Shown here piece after piece: positions 23,741 to 35,255 of a DNA stretch of 64,000 nucleotides. How positions within the stretch are numbered: the first letter of the stretch is position 1; every line of letters starts with the position of its first letter. This DNA is from Prosapia bicincta. Taxonomy: Eukaryota > Arthropoda > Insecta > Hemiptera > Cercopidae. The stretch is taken from contig JBAIZL010000058.1 in NCBI GenBank assembly GCA_036971475.1, positions 743,501-807,500 on the forward strand, given 5' to 3'. Position numbers and translations under genes: made by a program. The notes under the pieces are model-generated. The model searched no databases. It had not been told where the DNA came from and worked only from the letters and a program-made list of their open reading frames with translations.

Positions 23741-24275
23741 TCTATCACTCACAACCCTTGCATAGACACTAAAGATCCTTGTTGAATAAAAGTACGGTTG
23801 ATTCATGAGTCAAGAATACTTAATTTATTAAAAATTCCCCAACGTTTCGAGAACTATACTGTCTTCATTCAGGCCTACAAGTACAATAAAGAAAATTATT
23901 TATTTATATCAAAAAAATATTTTTTTAGATATTAATAGTTAATTCTGTCTATTGTACTTGTAGGCCTAAATGAGGACAACAATATAGCTGTCGAAACATT
24001 GCCGAATTTTCAATAAATAAAGTATTCTTGACTCATGAATCAATCGTGTTTTTATTAAACAAGAACATTTTTGTGAGTGTACACATCATCACTAAAAATC
24101 CTCCCCTAGCCACTCACAATCCTCGTCTGGGCACTCACAACTCTTACCTAAGCACTCGTAATCGTTGCCTAGCACTCACAATCCTGACCTACTACTCAAA
24201 AACCTTGCTTAGATGCTCACAATCCTTGCCTGGGCACCCGCATTACAATGGCCACTCACAATATTTCCCTTCTTG
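23740..24275. repeat. Degenerate 20 bp minisatellite split by an inverted-repeat insertion
   Basis: The motif CACTCACAATCCTTGCCTAG and variants are repeated at about 24090-24275 and again at 23745-23780. The two parts are separated by the inverted repeat at 23781-24060, which suggests insertion into a pre-existing array. Confidence 0.6.
23781..24060. mobile_element. Inverted-repeat element with hammerhead-like ends
   Basis: Arms 23781-23896 and 23938-24060 are inverted copies sharing GATTCATGAGTCAAGAATAC at the outside and GTACTTGTAGGCCT at the inside. On the minus strand 23873-23837, and on the plus strand 23965-24004, each arm holds an NCTRAATGARGAC-to-TCGAAAC segment, like a decayed hammerhead ribozyme. 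The spacer is about 40 bp. The design resembles paired terminal repeats of Penelope-like elements without coding sequence. Confidence 0.5.
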
Positions 24276-25790
24276 TCTATTAAATATTCACAGGCTTTAA
24301 TAATTAAACTAACCTATCATTTTAAAACACAAAAACATATAAAACATCGTTTCGATATTGTTAATATTAAGTCAGCATTTGCGACCGTCGTACCCCATGA
24401 AGTTCTGAGTCAGAGGCAATGACTATAGTTTGATTTAAAACAGAATAGGATTCTGCGTAGGTGAAATCGACCAAAGGGAGTGGGGATTACAGCCGTCTGA
24501 GCTAATAGGAAATTCACATTTTGCTGCGCGGGTGAGCATAGTTACCAATTCAACGTTAAATTTCCGTTCGTCGCTCAGTGCCATCGTAACTGTGGTGGAG
24601 TGATTGACTAATGGTGTAGCTTGCTTCGTTCTGCAATTTCAGTCGCTAGCAGTGTCGGGTTGACTGTCAATTCGTTCGAACTGACAACATCGCATCCCCA
24701 CCCTGCCACAGACCCATTCCTATACTACTTTAAATCAAAGTATATGCCTCCTTATGACAATTGCATTCCATTTGGTTAGGTTATATTTGAATGAATTTGT
24801 TTGTATTTGTGCCACGCGTTTTGCTACAGCCCTCGACATGGAAATGAAAACATTGAGTTAATTTTAAAGTTGTAAAAGGAATAAAATATTACTGTTCAAG
24901 AGATAATAATAGCGTTTTGAAACAACTGAATAAAATTAAGAGGTGAAAGACGATCTGAAAGTAACAACTGAGATAAAACTCAAATTTAAAAAGGACTATT
25001 TAGGTTCGTAATTTTAAGTACTAAACAACCAAAAAGCTCCAAAGTTGGTTTTTTACAACTCGTGCATTTAAAAATATATTTTAACATTTCATTAGTTTAA
25101 AATTTTAATGATAATAAATACTATATATTACGTAAATTTAAATATTTCTTGACATCCTAAATGGAAAGATATTACAAGGAATGGTAGTGTTTTATTCACA
25201 ACACACTATGAATAGTAGAATAAAACGAAAATAGAAAATAGTAACTATCTCAAATTTTATTTTATTTCTGGTTTGTTTAATATTAAAAATATAGGCGAGC
25301 TAAAGTGAGAAATATTGGATGTGCGGATGTACATTATTTATTTTATTTTAGACCATAGTTTGACTTGCAGCTGATTTCGGTGTCTGTAAAATTGTTAAAC
25401 TATTCAAACGTTTGTATTCTTTATAATAATTTTCTACATTAAGGCTCGTTGACTTGACGCAATTACTTTTCTTTCACCTTCCACACATCATATGGCAGCA
25501 TTATATAGCTCGTGCAGAGATGGTTTGATGAAATGTCCGTACAAACCATTTCAAGTTCAATTTAGCGTCCAACATGTCCATTCAATGCCAAGTGTGATTT
25601 GACAAAGGTCGTAGCCGATTTTAGGGCCCAATGAACCTTTGAAAAAACACTCTCCGGAAGAAAATGTTTCCTTTATAAAAAAGACTTTAATTTCAGTATT
25701 GATTTTATTATATAATTGTATATTATATGTATGTGTATGTATATGTATATATTTAAATACCATATTATTTAATCTGTGCAAGAAACATAC
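24276..25790. other. No recognised gene
   Basis: Mostly AT-rich unique sequence. A GC-richer block at 24480-24720 shows no coding pattern. Confidence 0.45.
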
Positions 25791-25794
25791 CTGG

Positions 25795-25935
25795 GCTTTG
25801 GCAATGTAAATCAGTTCTGATGATGCAATGGACGCAACATGACGCAACATGACGCAACTGACATATGTTGCGAAAGCACTCAGCGAAGGCGAAAATAAGT
25901 TTCTTGCTGAAACTAAGAAATATAGTGTTTTATTA
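25795..25935 (+). mobile_element. Candidate Penelope-type terminus with hammerhead-like core
   Basis: CTGATGA (25817-25823) is followed by a stem built from TGCAA/GTTGC arms that contains three copies of GACGCAAC, and then GAAA (25872-25875) and GC. This order matches a hammerhead core with an expanded helix II. No RT or endonuclease was found nearby, so it would be a solo terminus. Confidence 0.35.
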
Positions 25936-27390
25936 AAATATAGGCCTACTAATAATCTCAAAGTATAAGCAAGTAAACTACTTACAGTCTATAACTGTAA
26001 TTATAAACAATTTACTATTGTTATTAGAAATTATTATTGGTAATGCTTGTGTATATGAATAAATGAATGCTCTGTTTTAGATAAACAATACTCCGGAATT
26101 TAACTAAGCCTAGTTATAGTCGTGCCAATACATGTAGTCAATTAGTGAAATACTCTATAATTTTGTATTTTAGTTCCCACTCATCCAGCAAATTGTTATT
26201 GGCTCACAACATGTACAGGTTTCACAGACTACAGCTCCCCGTGGCACAATATAACGTTTGCCAATAAGTAACAAAGAAAGTTTTTTATTATTGGTGTTTT
26301 ACGTTTATTACTTAAAAATACATGCAAAACAAGAAAAAGGTTATGTCGAGTGTTGCAAATCATAAATAACGCTTAAAAATTAGATTAGTTATCGTCATAC
26401 AAACATAACCTCACTGATAAAGCACACTCCTTTGTCAAGTAATTCTTCACGAATTGTCTCATTACATTACTATATCGATATTAAAATATAGTTACAATGC
26501 ATTCTGTTAGGATAGGTTTAGCTATAAAAGAAAATTAGAGTTTTCATGTGAGCTAACCGATTGCATAAATGCTTCTAACCGATTGCCGATTACCTAATGC
26601 TTCTATTTTCTTAGTCTTAAAGCAACATATTCCTACATATATTGAGATTTATGAGAGATTAAGTATAAACTTAATTTATAATTTAATATAATCTTAATAA
26701 ATATATAATATATAATCTTAATTTAGTTTATTTTTTATAATGAATGTCTATACTAAAAGGGAACTTTATAACTATAGCGTAATATAGTGTTCTATTTTAA
26801 GACACATTGAGTTATACTAGAAATGGAGACCAAGTAGCTCTTGTGGGATTAGATTAGGATCGCTCACTCACTGAAGGGTTAACTGCTTTAAGTAAATAAC
26901 CACTTCCCACCCTTAAGGAACGGAAGGGATACTACCTTAGGAGCGGATGGGAACTCTATTTCGGCAATAGAGTAATAATATTTAGTTTATTATTTAATAA
27001 TAATGTTTAATAATAATACTTAACTAAAATGTTTTATTTTAAGAATTTATTATGTTAAAGCAATATAAATTATTTTGTATATTATTGAATGCCATCTTAT
27101 GGGTGTTATTTAAAAATATATTTCTAGCAAATAGCGTTTCTTTCTGGAACTAATGTAGAAGGTAAGCAGTTGTTGAATGTTATCTTTGATGTAAAAACAA
27201 GTAGGGCCTAATATAAACAGGTTTTGGAAGACAATTCATACTTAAATCAAGAACAAAATTATTTTATATACTTTTTATTATAAAATTACAATTAATATAA
27301 ATATGTATATACATATAACAGACAACAATATCAGGTGGCAAAATTTAAAGGGAAATTACTTATTAAAATTATTTAATTAAATTTAATTAA
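25936..27390. other. No recognised gene
   Basis: AT-rich. A distinctive GC-richer stretch at 26820-26980 has no recognised motif. Confidence 0.45.
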
Positions 27391-28575
27391 CGAAATAATA
27401 TTTGAAATAACTGTATTAAAATCAAGTGTTTTCCACTACAAGTTGAAAACAAATGTATTTGAACTTGAGTGGATGACTAAAAGTATTTTATCAATCGATG
27501 AAAATTTGAACAAGATATATAAACATATGTAGGGAAAGTGTGAACTAATAGCAGAAAGTGAATAATATTTGAAAAAAAATGTATTAACATCAAGTGTCAT
27601 CCACTACAAGTTGAAAAAATGTATTTGAACTGGAGTGGATGAATAAAACGTATTTTATCAATGGATGAAAATTTGAACAAGATATATAAACATATGTAGG
27701 GAAAGTGTGAACTAATAGCAGAAAGTGAATAATATTTGAAAAAAAAATGTATTAACATCAAGTGTCATCCACTACAAGTTGAAAAAATGTATTTGAACTG
27801 GAGTGGATGAATAAAACGTATTTTATCAATGGATGAAAATTTGAACAAGATATATAAACATATGTAGGGAAAGTGTGAACTAATAGCAGAAAGTGAATAA
27901 TATTTGAAAAAAAATGTATTAACATCAAGTGTCATCCACTACAAGTTGAAAAAATGTATTTGAACTGGAGTGGATGAATAAAACGTATTTTATCAATGGA
28001 TGAAAATTTGAACAAGATATATAAACATATGTAGGGAAAGTGTGAACTAATAGCAGAAAGTGAATAATATTTGAAAAAAAATGTATTAACATCAAGTGTC
28101 ATCCACTACAAGTTGAAAACAAATGTATTTGAACTGGAGTGGATGAATAAAACGTATTTTATCAATGGATGAAAATTTGAACAAGATATATAAACATATG
28201 TAGGGAAAGTGTGAACTAATAGCAGAAAGTGAATAATATTTGAAAAAAAATGTATTAACATCAAGTGTCATCCACTACAAGTTGAAAACAAATGTATTTG
28301 AACTGGAGTGGATGAATAAAACGTATTTTATCAATGGATGAAAATTTGAACAAGATATATAAACATATGTAGGGAAAGTGTGAACTAATAGCAGAAAGTG
28401 AATAATATTTGAAAAAAAATGTATTAACATCAAGTGTCATCCACTACAAGTTGAAAAAATGTATTTGAACTTGAGTGGATGATTAAAACGTATTTTATTA
28501 ACGATTGAAAATTTGAGCTAGTATATGAAATATTCATTTAGAGGGAGACTGTGAACTAATAGTAGTAATTGAAAA
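27391..28575. repeat. 168 bp tandem array, 7 copies
   Basis: CCACTACAAGTTG recurs at 27433, 27601, 27769, 27936, 28103, 28272 and 28441, with spacings of 167-169 bp. Length differences come from the A run after TATTTG and from GTTGAAAA versus GTTGAAAACA. Inner copies are nearly identical, while the first and last are diverged. Confidence 0.95.
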
Positions 28576-28936
28576 AACTGTTTGTATCTAATTTACTCAA
28601 TTTGATTTAGGAAATTAAAAATCACTTGTGAGAGTCAATAACTCGCTTGGAGTGTCAATAAAGGATGAAAAACTCGTTCTAAATGCACGAGGAGCGGTGA
28701 TCGCTAGAGTTAGGAAGGTTGACAGTGAGTTGTGACGTAGCAAGAAGTTAAGAGTTGCCTCTACTTTTTCCAAACACGTAGCTACTCTACTTTTTAGAAG
28801 CGGTTAACTCGTCCATGTCTAGTTTGTATTGTTTCGAGTGTTTGTCTTGATTGAGGTTATGTCTGTATGTTTTCAAATTATAACCCCATTTATAAATTGC
28901 TATATTCTATTTTTTCTTTGTTTAGAAAGTATTTTT

Positions 28937-29270
28937 AGTAACATTATAAAAAACGAAGAATAAAACTTGAAACATTGTTTCCCAACTGTTACATATAATT
29001 CTCTGTTTAATCTGTTCCAAGGTAAAATATTTTCAAAAAGTGAATATAAACAATGACGCAAGCCGGACGCATTTTGGCAACGTTGAAAGACAGCGTTGAA
29101 TGCCTAAGTAACATTAGCAAAAACGAAGAAAAACTTGTAACATTGTTTGCCAACTGTTACATATAATTCTCTGTTCAATGTGTTCCGAGGTAAAATATTT
29201 TCATAAAGTGAATATAAACAATGACGCAAGCCGGACGCATTTTGGCAACGTTGAAAGACAGCGTTGAATG
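28937..29270 (+). repeat. Tandem duplication of about 168 bp carrying a short ORF
   Basis: Copy 1 is 28937-29102 and copy 2 is 29107-29270. Both end exactly at GTTGAATG. Each contains ATGACGCAAGCCGGACGCAT, at 29053 and 29221. From 29053 a 37-codon frame (MTQAGRILATLKDS start) runs across the junction to TAA at 29164-29166. The second ATG gives only about 21 codons. This could be a duplicated 5' exon, but no splice evidence supports it. Confidence 0.6.
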
Positions 29271-29998
29271 GTGTGAAAGAAGATAGACTTAATGAATTCG
29301 TCCCTGGAGAACGGACACGGCTGATTGGATCTCGTTAGTTTTCTTTGCAGCTGCAATATCACGGTGGCCGTGCGTTGCAAATACACTACTGCGTAGTTCG
29401 CTAACACGCTGTGCAGCGTAATACCCAGCCAGCTCTTTCCCAATTGAATAATTGAGATTTATTTAGCCTAATCTTCATCACTGAATCGGCGAAATTAAAT
29501 GTTCTGAAAAAAATCAAATAATCCCGAATTTTAAGATATTAAATGTTACGTGGAATATCAATATTATTTGAAAAATCTCATCGTATAAGCTCTCAAAGCT
29601 TTATTTTATTGAATCTAAAATAAATTTTAATCGAAATTAATTTTGCTACGAACGTAGAGAGTTAAAACGATGAATAAAATTATAGCTTACTTCCGTTGGG
29701 GTGAAAAAATGAAGTGATTGTTTTTGTGATTTTACGTCGTCAGCTTACATGCCAAGGTAGGAAAGGACTCTATATACGGCGTAAACCCCTGTAAAGGAGG
29801 GTCATGAAAACACATAACAGAGTTAGATTTACTCGCAATCGGAGTCTGAGGCGTACAGCCCTTCAGATCATGGAAGGTTAGGAGCAGTTGGGCTTCATTT
29901 CAGTGTAGGGCTAGGAATAAGAAACTGGTAGTGATAATTCGAGTGTTTTTGCGACTAAATGGAGCAGGATTATCTGGTTTATAAGGGTTCTGGATCGA
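29271..29998. other. No recognised gene
   Basis: Unique sequence. The minus frame at 29201-29443 has no family features. Confidence 0.4.
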
Positions 29999-30418
29999 CT
30001 TCATACTGCGGGGACATATTTATACCGAACGAACTCCTTTGTCCCCCCGAAACCATGGCTTGATGCAAAAAAAGTAGTACGACTTCATACTGCGGGGACA
30101 TATCTATACCGAACGAACTCCTTTGTCCCCCCGAAACCAGGGCTTGATGCCAAAAAAGTAGTACGACTTCATACTGCGGGGACATATCTATACCGAACGA
30201 ACTCCTTTGTCCCCCCCGAAACCAGGGCTTGATGCCAAAAAGTAGTACGACTTCATACTGCGGGGACATATCTATACCGAACGAACTCCTTTGTCCCCCC
30301 GAAACCAGGGCTTGATGCCAAAAACGTAGTACGACTTCATACTGCGGGGACATATCTATACCGAACGAACTCCTTTGTCCCCCCGAAACCAGGGCTTGAT
30401 GCCAAAACCTTAGTACGA
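29999..30418. repeat. 84 bp tandem array, 5 copies
   Basis: CTTCATACTGCGGGG starts units at 29999, 30083, 30167, 30251 and 30335. Copies differ by a few bases. The period is divisible by 3, which alone explains the long minus-strand open frame through it. It contains a C-run (GTCCCCCCG). Confidence 0.95.
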
Positions 30419-30538
30419 GTACGTAGATGCTCAAGGGCCTTACTGAAAAGCCTAGACTGGTTCCCGGCACGGTTCTGGGATAAGATGAGCCTTCAACAAG
30501 TAAATACGGTTTCGCCAGCTCTTCCTGGACTACTGATG

Positions 30539-30592
30539 GAGAACCTTCCAGACTAGGAGAACCTTCCAGACTAGGAGAACCTTCCTTAATAA
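30539..30592. repeat. 18 bp short tandem repeat, about 3 copies
   Basis: The unit AGAACCTTCCAGACTAGG is repeated, with a partial third copy. Confidence 0.85.
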
Positions 30593-32170
30593 GGAAATGA
30601 CTAGAAGATGCCTTGCCACGTTGCCAGATTCCTTTCCACGTTGGTGGACCTACAGTTATTGACGCCCAGAAAGAAAATCTTTCTTTTTATTACCCGAAGA
30701 TTTCTCACCCCTCTATTAAGATAACCATCGCACAAAACGCCAACATAAATGTATAATTTATGTTTTTAATTTTAAATTATTTGACAAACAAAACTTATAA
30801 GGCTAATGAAACTACTTTTAATAGAGAAAAATATATTTAAAAAAACGCATTTTTCAGGTTTTATAAAAATATTTGTATTTCTTCTGCCAATAAAATAAGA
30901 GCTGAACCTTTGGTTAGAGAGATGGACAACTGATTGGCGATAAATATACTGTAGGCCTATAGTAAAACTGTAGCGTCTGTAAATCTCAGTTGACAAAAAC
31001 AATTAAACAGAAAGAGGACGTATTTATTCTTAATTATTTATAAAAAAATACAGTCTTTTTTCTTGCAGGTAAACAATGCTTAAAACATTTTTACTTTTTT
31101 TTGCTTTTTATTCCACTTTTCTGGGCCCTTTCTGCTCAGAGACCTATGACAGACCCCGCTCTCTTTGTTATGCCATAGACTGATAACACTATCATTTATT
31201 GATACATCGTGAAGACAGGATACGTACGTGTGATAGGAAAGGACATTAATTAAATATTATAAATTAACAAATTGGTAAGTAAATGAGGTTTCTAAATTTT
31301 AAAAATATGTTTTTTTTCTATTTTACTCGTTTACCTTAGCCTATCTTTACTTTATCATTTAGACAAATAATAATGCCAGTTAGCAAGTGTTCATATTTTT
31401 AAGTGTACTAAATGTACATGATTAGAATACACGTACTGTGATTTGGTTAGAAACAATAATTATTTGTAGTGTGTGAAAAAATCCATAGTTTGGCATTGCC
31501 TACTTAGAAAGTTCTCGAAGACGCATATTCTTTAGAGTTCCATAAAAATGCGGCCAACTAACGGAAATAACCGAAGGGAAATCATAAACAAATATCGTGT
31601 AGTTCGAAAGGTCATTAACACCGATATGGTTTGCAAACAGGCCTAAACGCATCGTCTATTGCGTTCTAACTTCACGTCACTATGGTGAAAGTGTCTGCAC
31701 ACAGTGTTGCCAAATTAACAATTATAAAACTCAGCTTTAATGACCTTGAATTAAAAATAACATTTAGCGATTAACTGTAGCTAGTCAATAGAAGACAATT
31801 GAAAGGGAATATTATAGTTATTTCGTTCTCGTTTAAGGAACATGACGTCACTCTTAAACTTCGCATGTAATTAAAACGTTGGAAAATTTGACTATATCGT
31901 ATATTTTACATAACTGTAAATTTAACCTATATTAAATGCTTTTCTGCTTAAACAAAATCATTTCCATAAACAAATCAAAATTCTTTAAAAAAATTGTTTA
32001 CCACCAAGATTAAAATTTGTTTTTTTTTCATTTACCATGGAGATGCCAATTAGCTTACAGTAACTACATTTATTTGACAGATGATTCAACATGTTATTTT
32101 CAGATCTGTCTATATTTTCTATCTCAGTCTAATAGATATATTTTCAATTCCTTCTATCAGTTTACACTAT
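30593..32170. other. No recognised gene
   Basis: AT-rich. I saw no protein-family motif, RNA gene or transposon terminus. Confidence 0.45.

Positions 32171-32173
<3 letters not shown>

Positions 32174-32234
<61 letters not shown>
32174..32234. repeat. TA dinucleotide microsatellite
   Basis: About 30 uninterrupted TA repeats. Confidence 0.97.
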
Positions 32235-32237
<3 letters not shown>

Positions 32238-32369
32238 CAAATTTTCAGTCGTTAGTATAATATTTTTTATCTATCCACTCAAGTTCAAATATTTTTTTTT
32301 AATGTAATGGAAGTTAATAGGTGTTTTCAAATAATATTATTAATTATATTTAACTAATTAAATCTAGTT

Positions 32370-32575
32370 TTATATGGGAGAAAATCTTTACAGAAGGGGC
32401 AAGGTATGCAATATATTGAGTCCGTCCTATTTGACTTAAAATAAATTATATGATTTAAAAAAAAAAAAATACAGCTGATTTTATTTTATAGGTTACGTGG
32501 TAGAACAGGGGTTTTAACGCTTAGGCTATGCTACTTTATTTATATTATTGTAATTATATAATACAAAGTAGCTGA
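32370..32575 (+). repeat. Dispersed repeat family, copy 3
   Basis: This is the inverted counterpart of 15850-16065. Shared blocks are CAGCTGATTTTATTTTATAG, GTGGTAGAACAG, GTTTTAACGCTTA, CTACTTTATTTATATTA and an AGGGGCAA-type left end. It lies about 200 bp upstream of the hAT element. Confidence 0.6.
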
Positions 32576-32771
32576 AATAGTTTTTAAAAAATGTTTGTGG
32601 AACTATATAAGAATTTACTTAAATTTTTTTTATTGTTACTAGTTATGTTTTTATATTATTTTTTAATGTTACTTTATCTCTGGGTATAGCTATGTATAGC
32701 ACAGGAGAAAAATCATCCTATCTGTCATGGAGTATTCTATCATAAGATGTGCTCCATATCTTAGTCTAAAC

Positions 32772-34025
32772 CAGGGGTTCCCAAACTTTTTGTACCACGC
32801 CCCCCTCTGGTTATTTGGATACCCCCACGCCCCCCTACACATATCAGCTTTCCATTTTGCAATACCTTATTTCCACGGTGACGTACATAGCAACTCCTAC
32901 TTGTACAAGTACATGAACTCGTACAAGTATGTGCCTAGTTGATACGGTGAGTAGGTAGATTTTTTGTTCACTGTTGAATGCGGTATCGCACAATGGAAAG
33001 ATTCGATAATTGTACGTATGATGAAAATTAAAACAAGTATTACATGAAAAACGAATATAATTACTGATACAAAATTTAACATTGTAACACAGATACATTT
33101 TCAATTTAAGGAAGCCTCCTCTTGCAACTCTTCTGGCAGCAACTGTATGTCCATGTGGAACGGGTCGGTTGATAGTTTGTAAAACTCCTCTGAAGTTAGG
33201 AAAGTACCTGCTGAACTATTCCTTGAGGTTCTTCAAATGGTCAATTATCAAGTTTTTCAAAAGCGGTCCTTCAAAATCGTCCTCAAAACATGTTTCTTCT
33301 GAGACTGATACTACTTTGCTGAAACTTGAATAGTTGCTGGGGTTCATTGACACTTTACGTATCCAAAGTTGTAGTTTCTCAACGTACATCTTGATGGCAT
33401 CCTGATGTGTTACTATATTTGAGTCTGCACCTTGCAGTCTCAAGTTTAGGTTGTTTAACGTGTCAAAAAAATCTAATAAATAGGCCAAAATCACTTGGCT
33501 ACTGGGTTTTTTGAACTCTGCACTAAGCTCGTTTTGTTTCTGCTGTACCACAAACGTAATCACTTCATCACGGAGCTCAAATAGTCTTCCCAACATATTG
33601 CCTTTTGATAGCCATCGTACTTCTGTATGAAATAGCAGCGTTTTGTGGTCACTTCCTAAATCTTCACAAAGAACTTTAAACAGTCGAGTATTTAATGCAC
33701 TGTTCTTAACGTAGTTGACTACTTTAATACATAGCTTTAAAACAGCATTGAGTTCGTATGGAAGCGATTTTACGGCCAAGGCTTGCCGGTGAATATAACA
33801 ATGAATCCCAACCACATCAGCATTCTTCTCTTTGACCAACTGCACAAAGCCTGAATGAGAACCCAGCATTGAAGGAGCACCATCTGTGCATACACCAATA
33901 AGTTTTATTTTTTTGTAGGAAATTATTTTTGTAATTTTTTTATTTATTTAATTTGGGTGTCACGCCCCCCCTGGACTTTCTCCACGCCCCCCAGGGGGGC
34001 GCGCCCCCCAGTTTGGGAAACCCTG
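32772..34025 (-). mobile_element. hAT transposon, internally deleted, perfect 8 bp target duplication
   Basis: The left end is CAGGGGTTCCCAAAC and the right end reads GTTTGGGAAACCCTG, perfect inverted termini over 14-15 bp. The identical octamer GTCTAAAC flanks both ends (32764-32771 and 34026-34033), the 8 bp duplication diagnostic of hAT transposition. Subterminal CCACGCCCCCC blocks are also inverted. The 1254 bp element encodes only part of a transposase on the minus strand. Intact termini and duplication point to relatively recent insertion. Confidence 0.93.
33216..33904 (-). pseudogene. hAT transposase fragment (ZBED5/SCAND3-like)
   Basis: The frame is open from about 33904 down to TAA near 33216, with the first Met at 33869. 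It starts VCTDGAPSMLGSHSGF, the conserved DGA region of the hAT RNase H-like core, and continues IHCYIHRQALAVKSL (the C/H-rich CxxH-type motif), EVRWLSKGNMLGRLFELRDE (the RW signature) and LDFFDTLNNLNLRLQG. These are hallmarks of the hAT group domesticated as ZBED5/SCAND3/ZMYM-type proteins. The N-terminal BED zinc finger and the C-terminal dimerisation domain are missing. Past the stop the frame continues with FSRYFPNF, so the stop is probably a later mutation. Confidence 0.88.
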
Positions 34026-34054
34026 GTCTAAACTAAGTTGATAACTTATACTAT

Positions 34055-34150
34055 AATTTTACTGCTTTTATATTACAGGCAATGTAGAACAGCTGTTTTA
34101 ACAAGTATGTTATGTTATTTTACTTATTGTATATTATTTGGTTATAATAT
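34055..34150 (+). repeat. Dispersed repeat family, short copy 4
   Basis: GTAGAACAGCTGTTTTAAC and TATGTTATTTTACTTATT match the core of the family at 32370-32575, in the same orientation. The hAT element lies between the two. Confidence 0.45.
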
Positions 34151-34479
34151 TAGTATTTTATCAGTTAATAAAAATACTAATTTACATTTCAATAAAACTT
34201 ACTACATTTAATTCAATGTAATGATAATGAGATATATTTTAAGTCCATTTTTTAAATGAAAACTTTCTTACAAAGTACATTCTTCAAATAAAGTAGGCAC
34301 TAAAGTAGGTATTTTATTTAATCTCAAGTTTAGGTAAAGGAAGATATCTTCCTTTTATCTTCAAATTTACAGACCAAAATACGACCCGTGACTAACGTAA
34401 CTTGAAATAACCGAAAAAACATGATCCCTCCGTCTTAAAAACGTTTGCACGAGCATGGGAATAGAAAACTGAAAAAAGT

Positions 34480-34503
34480 AAATGTGTGTGTGTGTTGAGA
34501 GTG

Positions 34504-34554
<51 letters not shown>

Positions 34555-34744
34555 GTGGGCGTGCGTACGTATGTGTATGTATTTGTGTGTGTGTGACTGA
34601 GATGTGTGCGCGCGCGTGTGTGTGAGTGAGGTGTGGTTGTGTGTGTATATATATATATGTGTGTGTGTGCGCGCGCGCGTGCGTATTTGTGTGTGTGTGT
34701 GCACGCGCGCGTTTGTGTGTGTAAGAGAGTGTTTGTGTTTGTGT

Positions 34745-34787
<43 letters not shown>

Positions 34788-34891
34788 CGCGTTTGTGTGT
34801 GTGTGTTTGTGTGTGTAAGAGAGTGTTTGTGTATGTGTACGTGTGTGTGTGTGTGGGTGTGTGGTGTGTGTGTGTGTGTGCGTGTTTGTGT

Positions 34892-34949
<58 letters not shown>

Positions 34950-35255
34950 TTGTGTGTGTGTTCGGGTTTTGTGTGTGTGTGTGTGTGTGTGTTGAGAGTG
35001 AGGTGTGTGTGTGTGTGAATGAGGTGTGTGTGCGCTCGTGTGTGTGAGGCGTGTGTGTGTGTGTGTGTGCGCGCGCGTTTTTGTGTGTGTAAGAGAGTGT
35101 GTGTGTGTGTGTGTGTTTATGTACGTGTGTGTGTGTGTGTGTGTATGTGTGGGTGTGTGTGTGTGTGCGTGTGTGCGTACGTGTTTGCGTGTGTGTTTTT
35201 TGTTTGTGTAAGAGAGGTGTTAGTGTGTGCGGCGTGTTTGTGTGTGTGTTTTTTA
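34480..35255. repeat. Long TG-rich low-complexity tract
   Basis: About 775 bp made almost wholly of TG dinucleotides with interspersed GCGCGC blocks, TTTGTG and GTAAGAGAGTG. The GTAAGAGAGTG-containing segment recurs at about 34720, 34815 and 35088. All long open frames here, on both strands, are by-products of the dinucleotide repeat. Confidence 0.95.

Noticed and set aside
26820..26980. Possible tRNA or SINE head in a GC-richer patch
   Set aside because: No A-box/B-box pair or cloverleaf could be found by eye.
29979..30470. 163-codon minus-strand frame with 28-residue repeats
   Set aside because: The 84 bp period is divisible by 3, so one stop-free unit gives a long frame automatically. 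No upstream or downstream coding signal.
32844..33104. 86-codon minus frame inside the hAT element
   Set aside because: It lies in the subterminal region, outside the transposase homology, with no hAT motifs.
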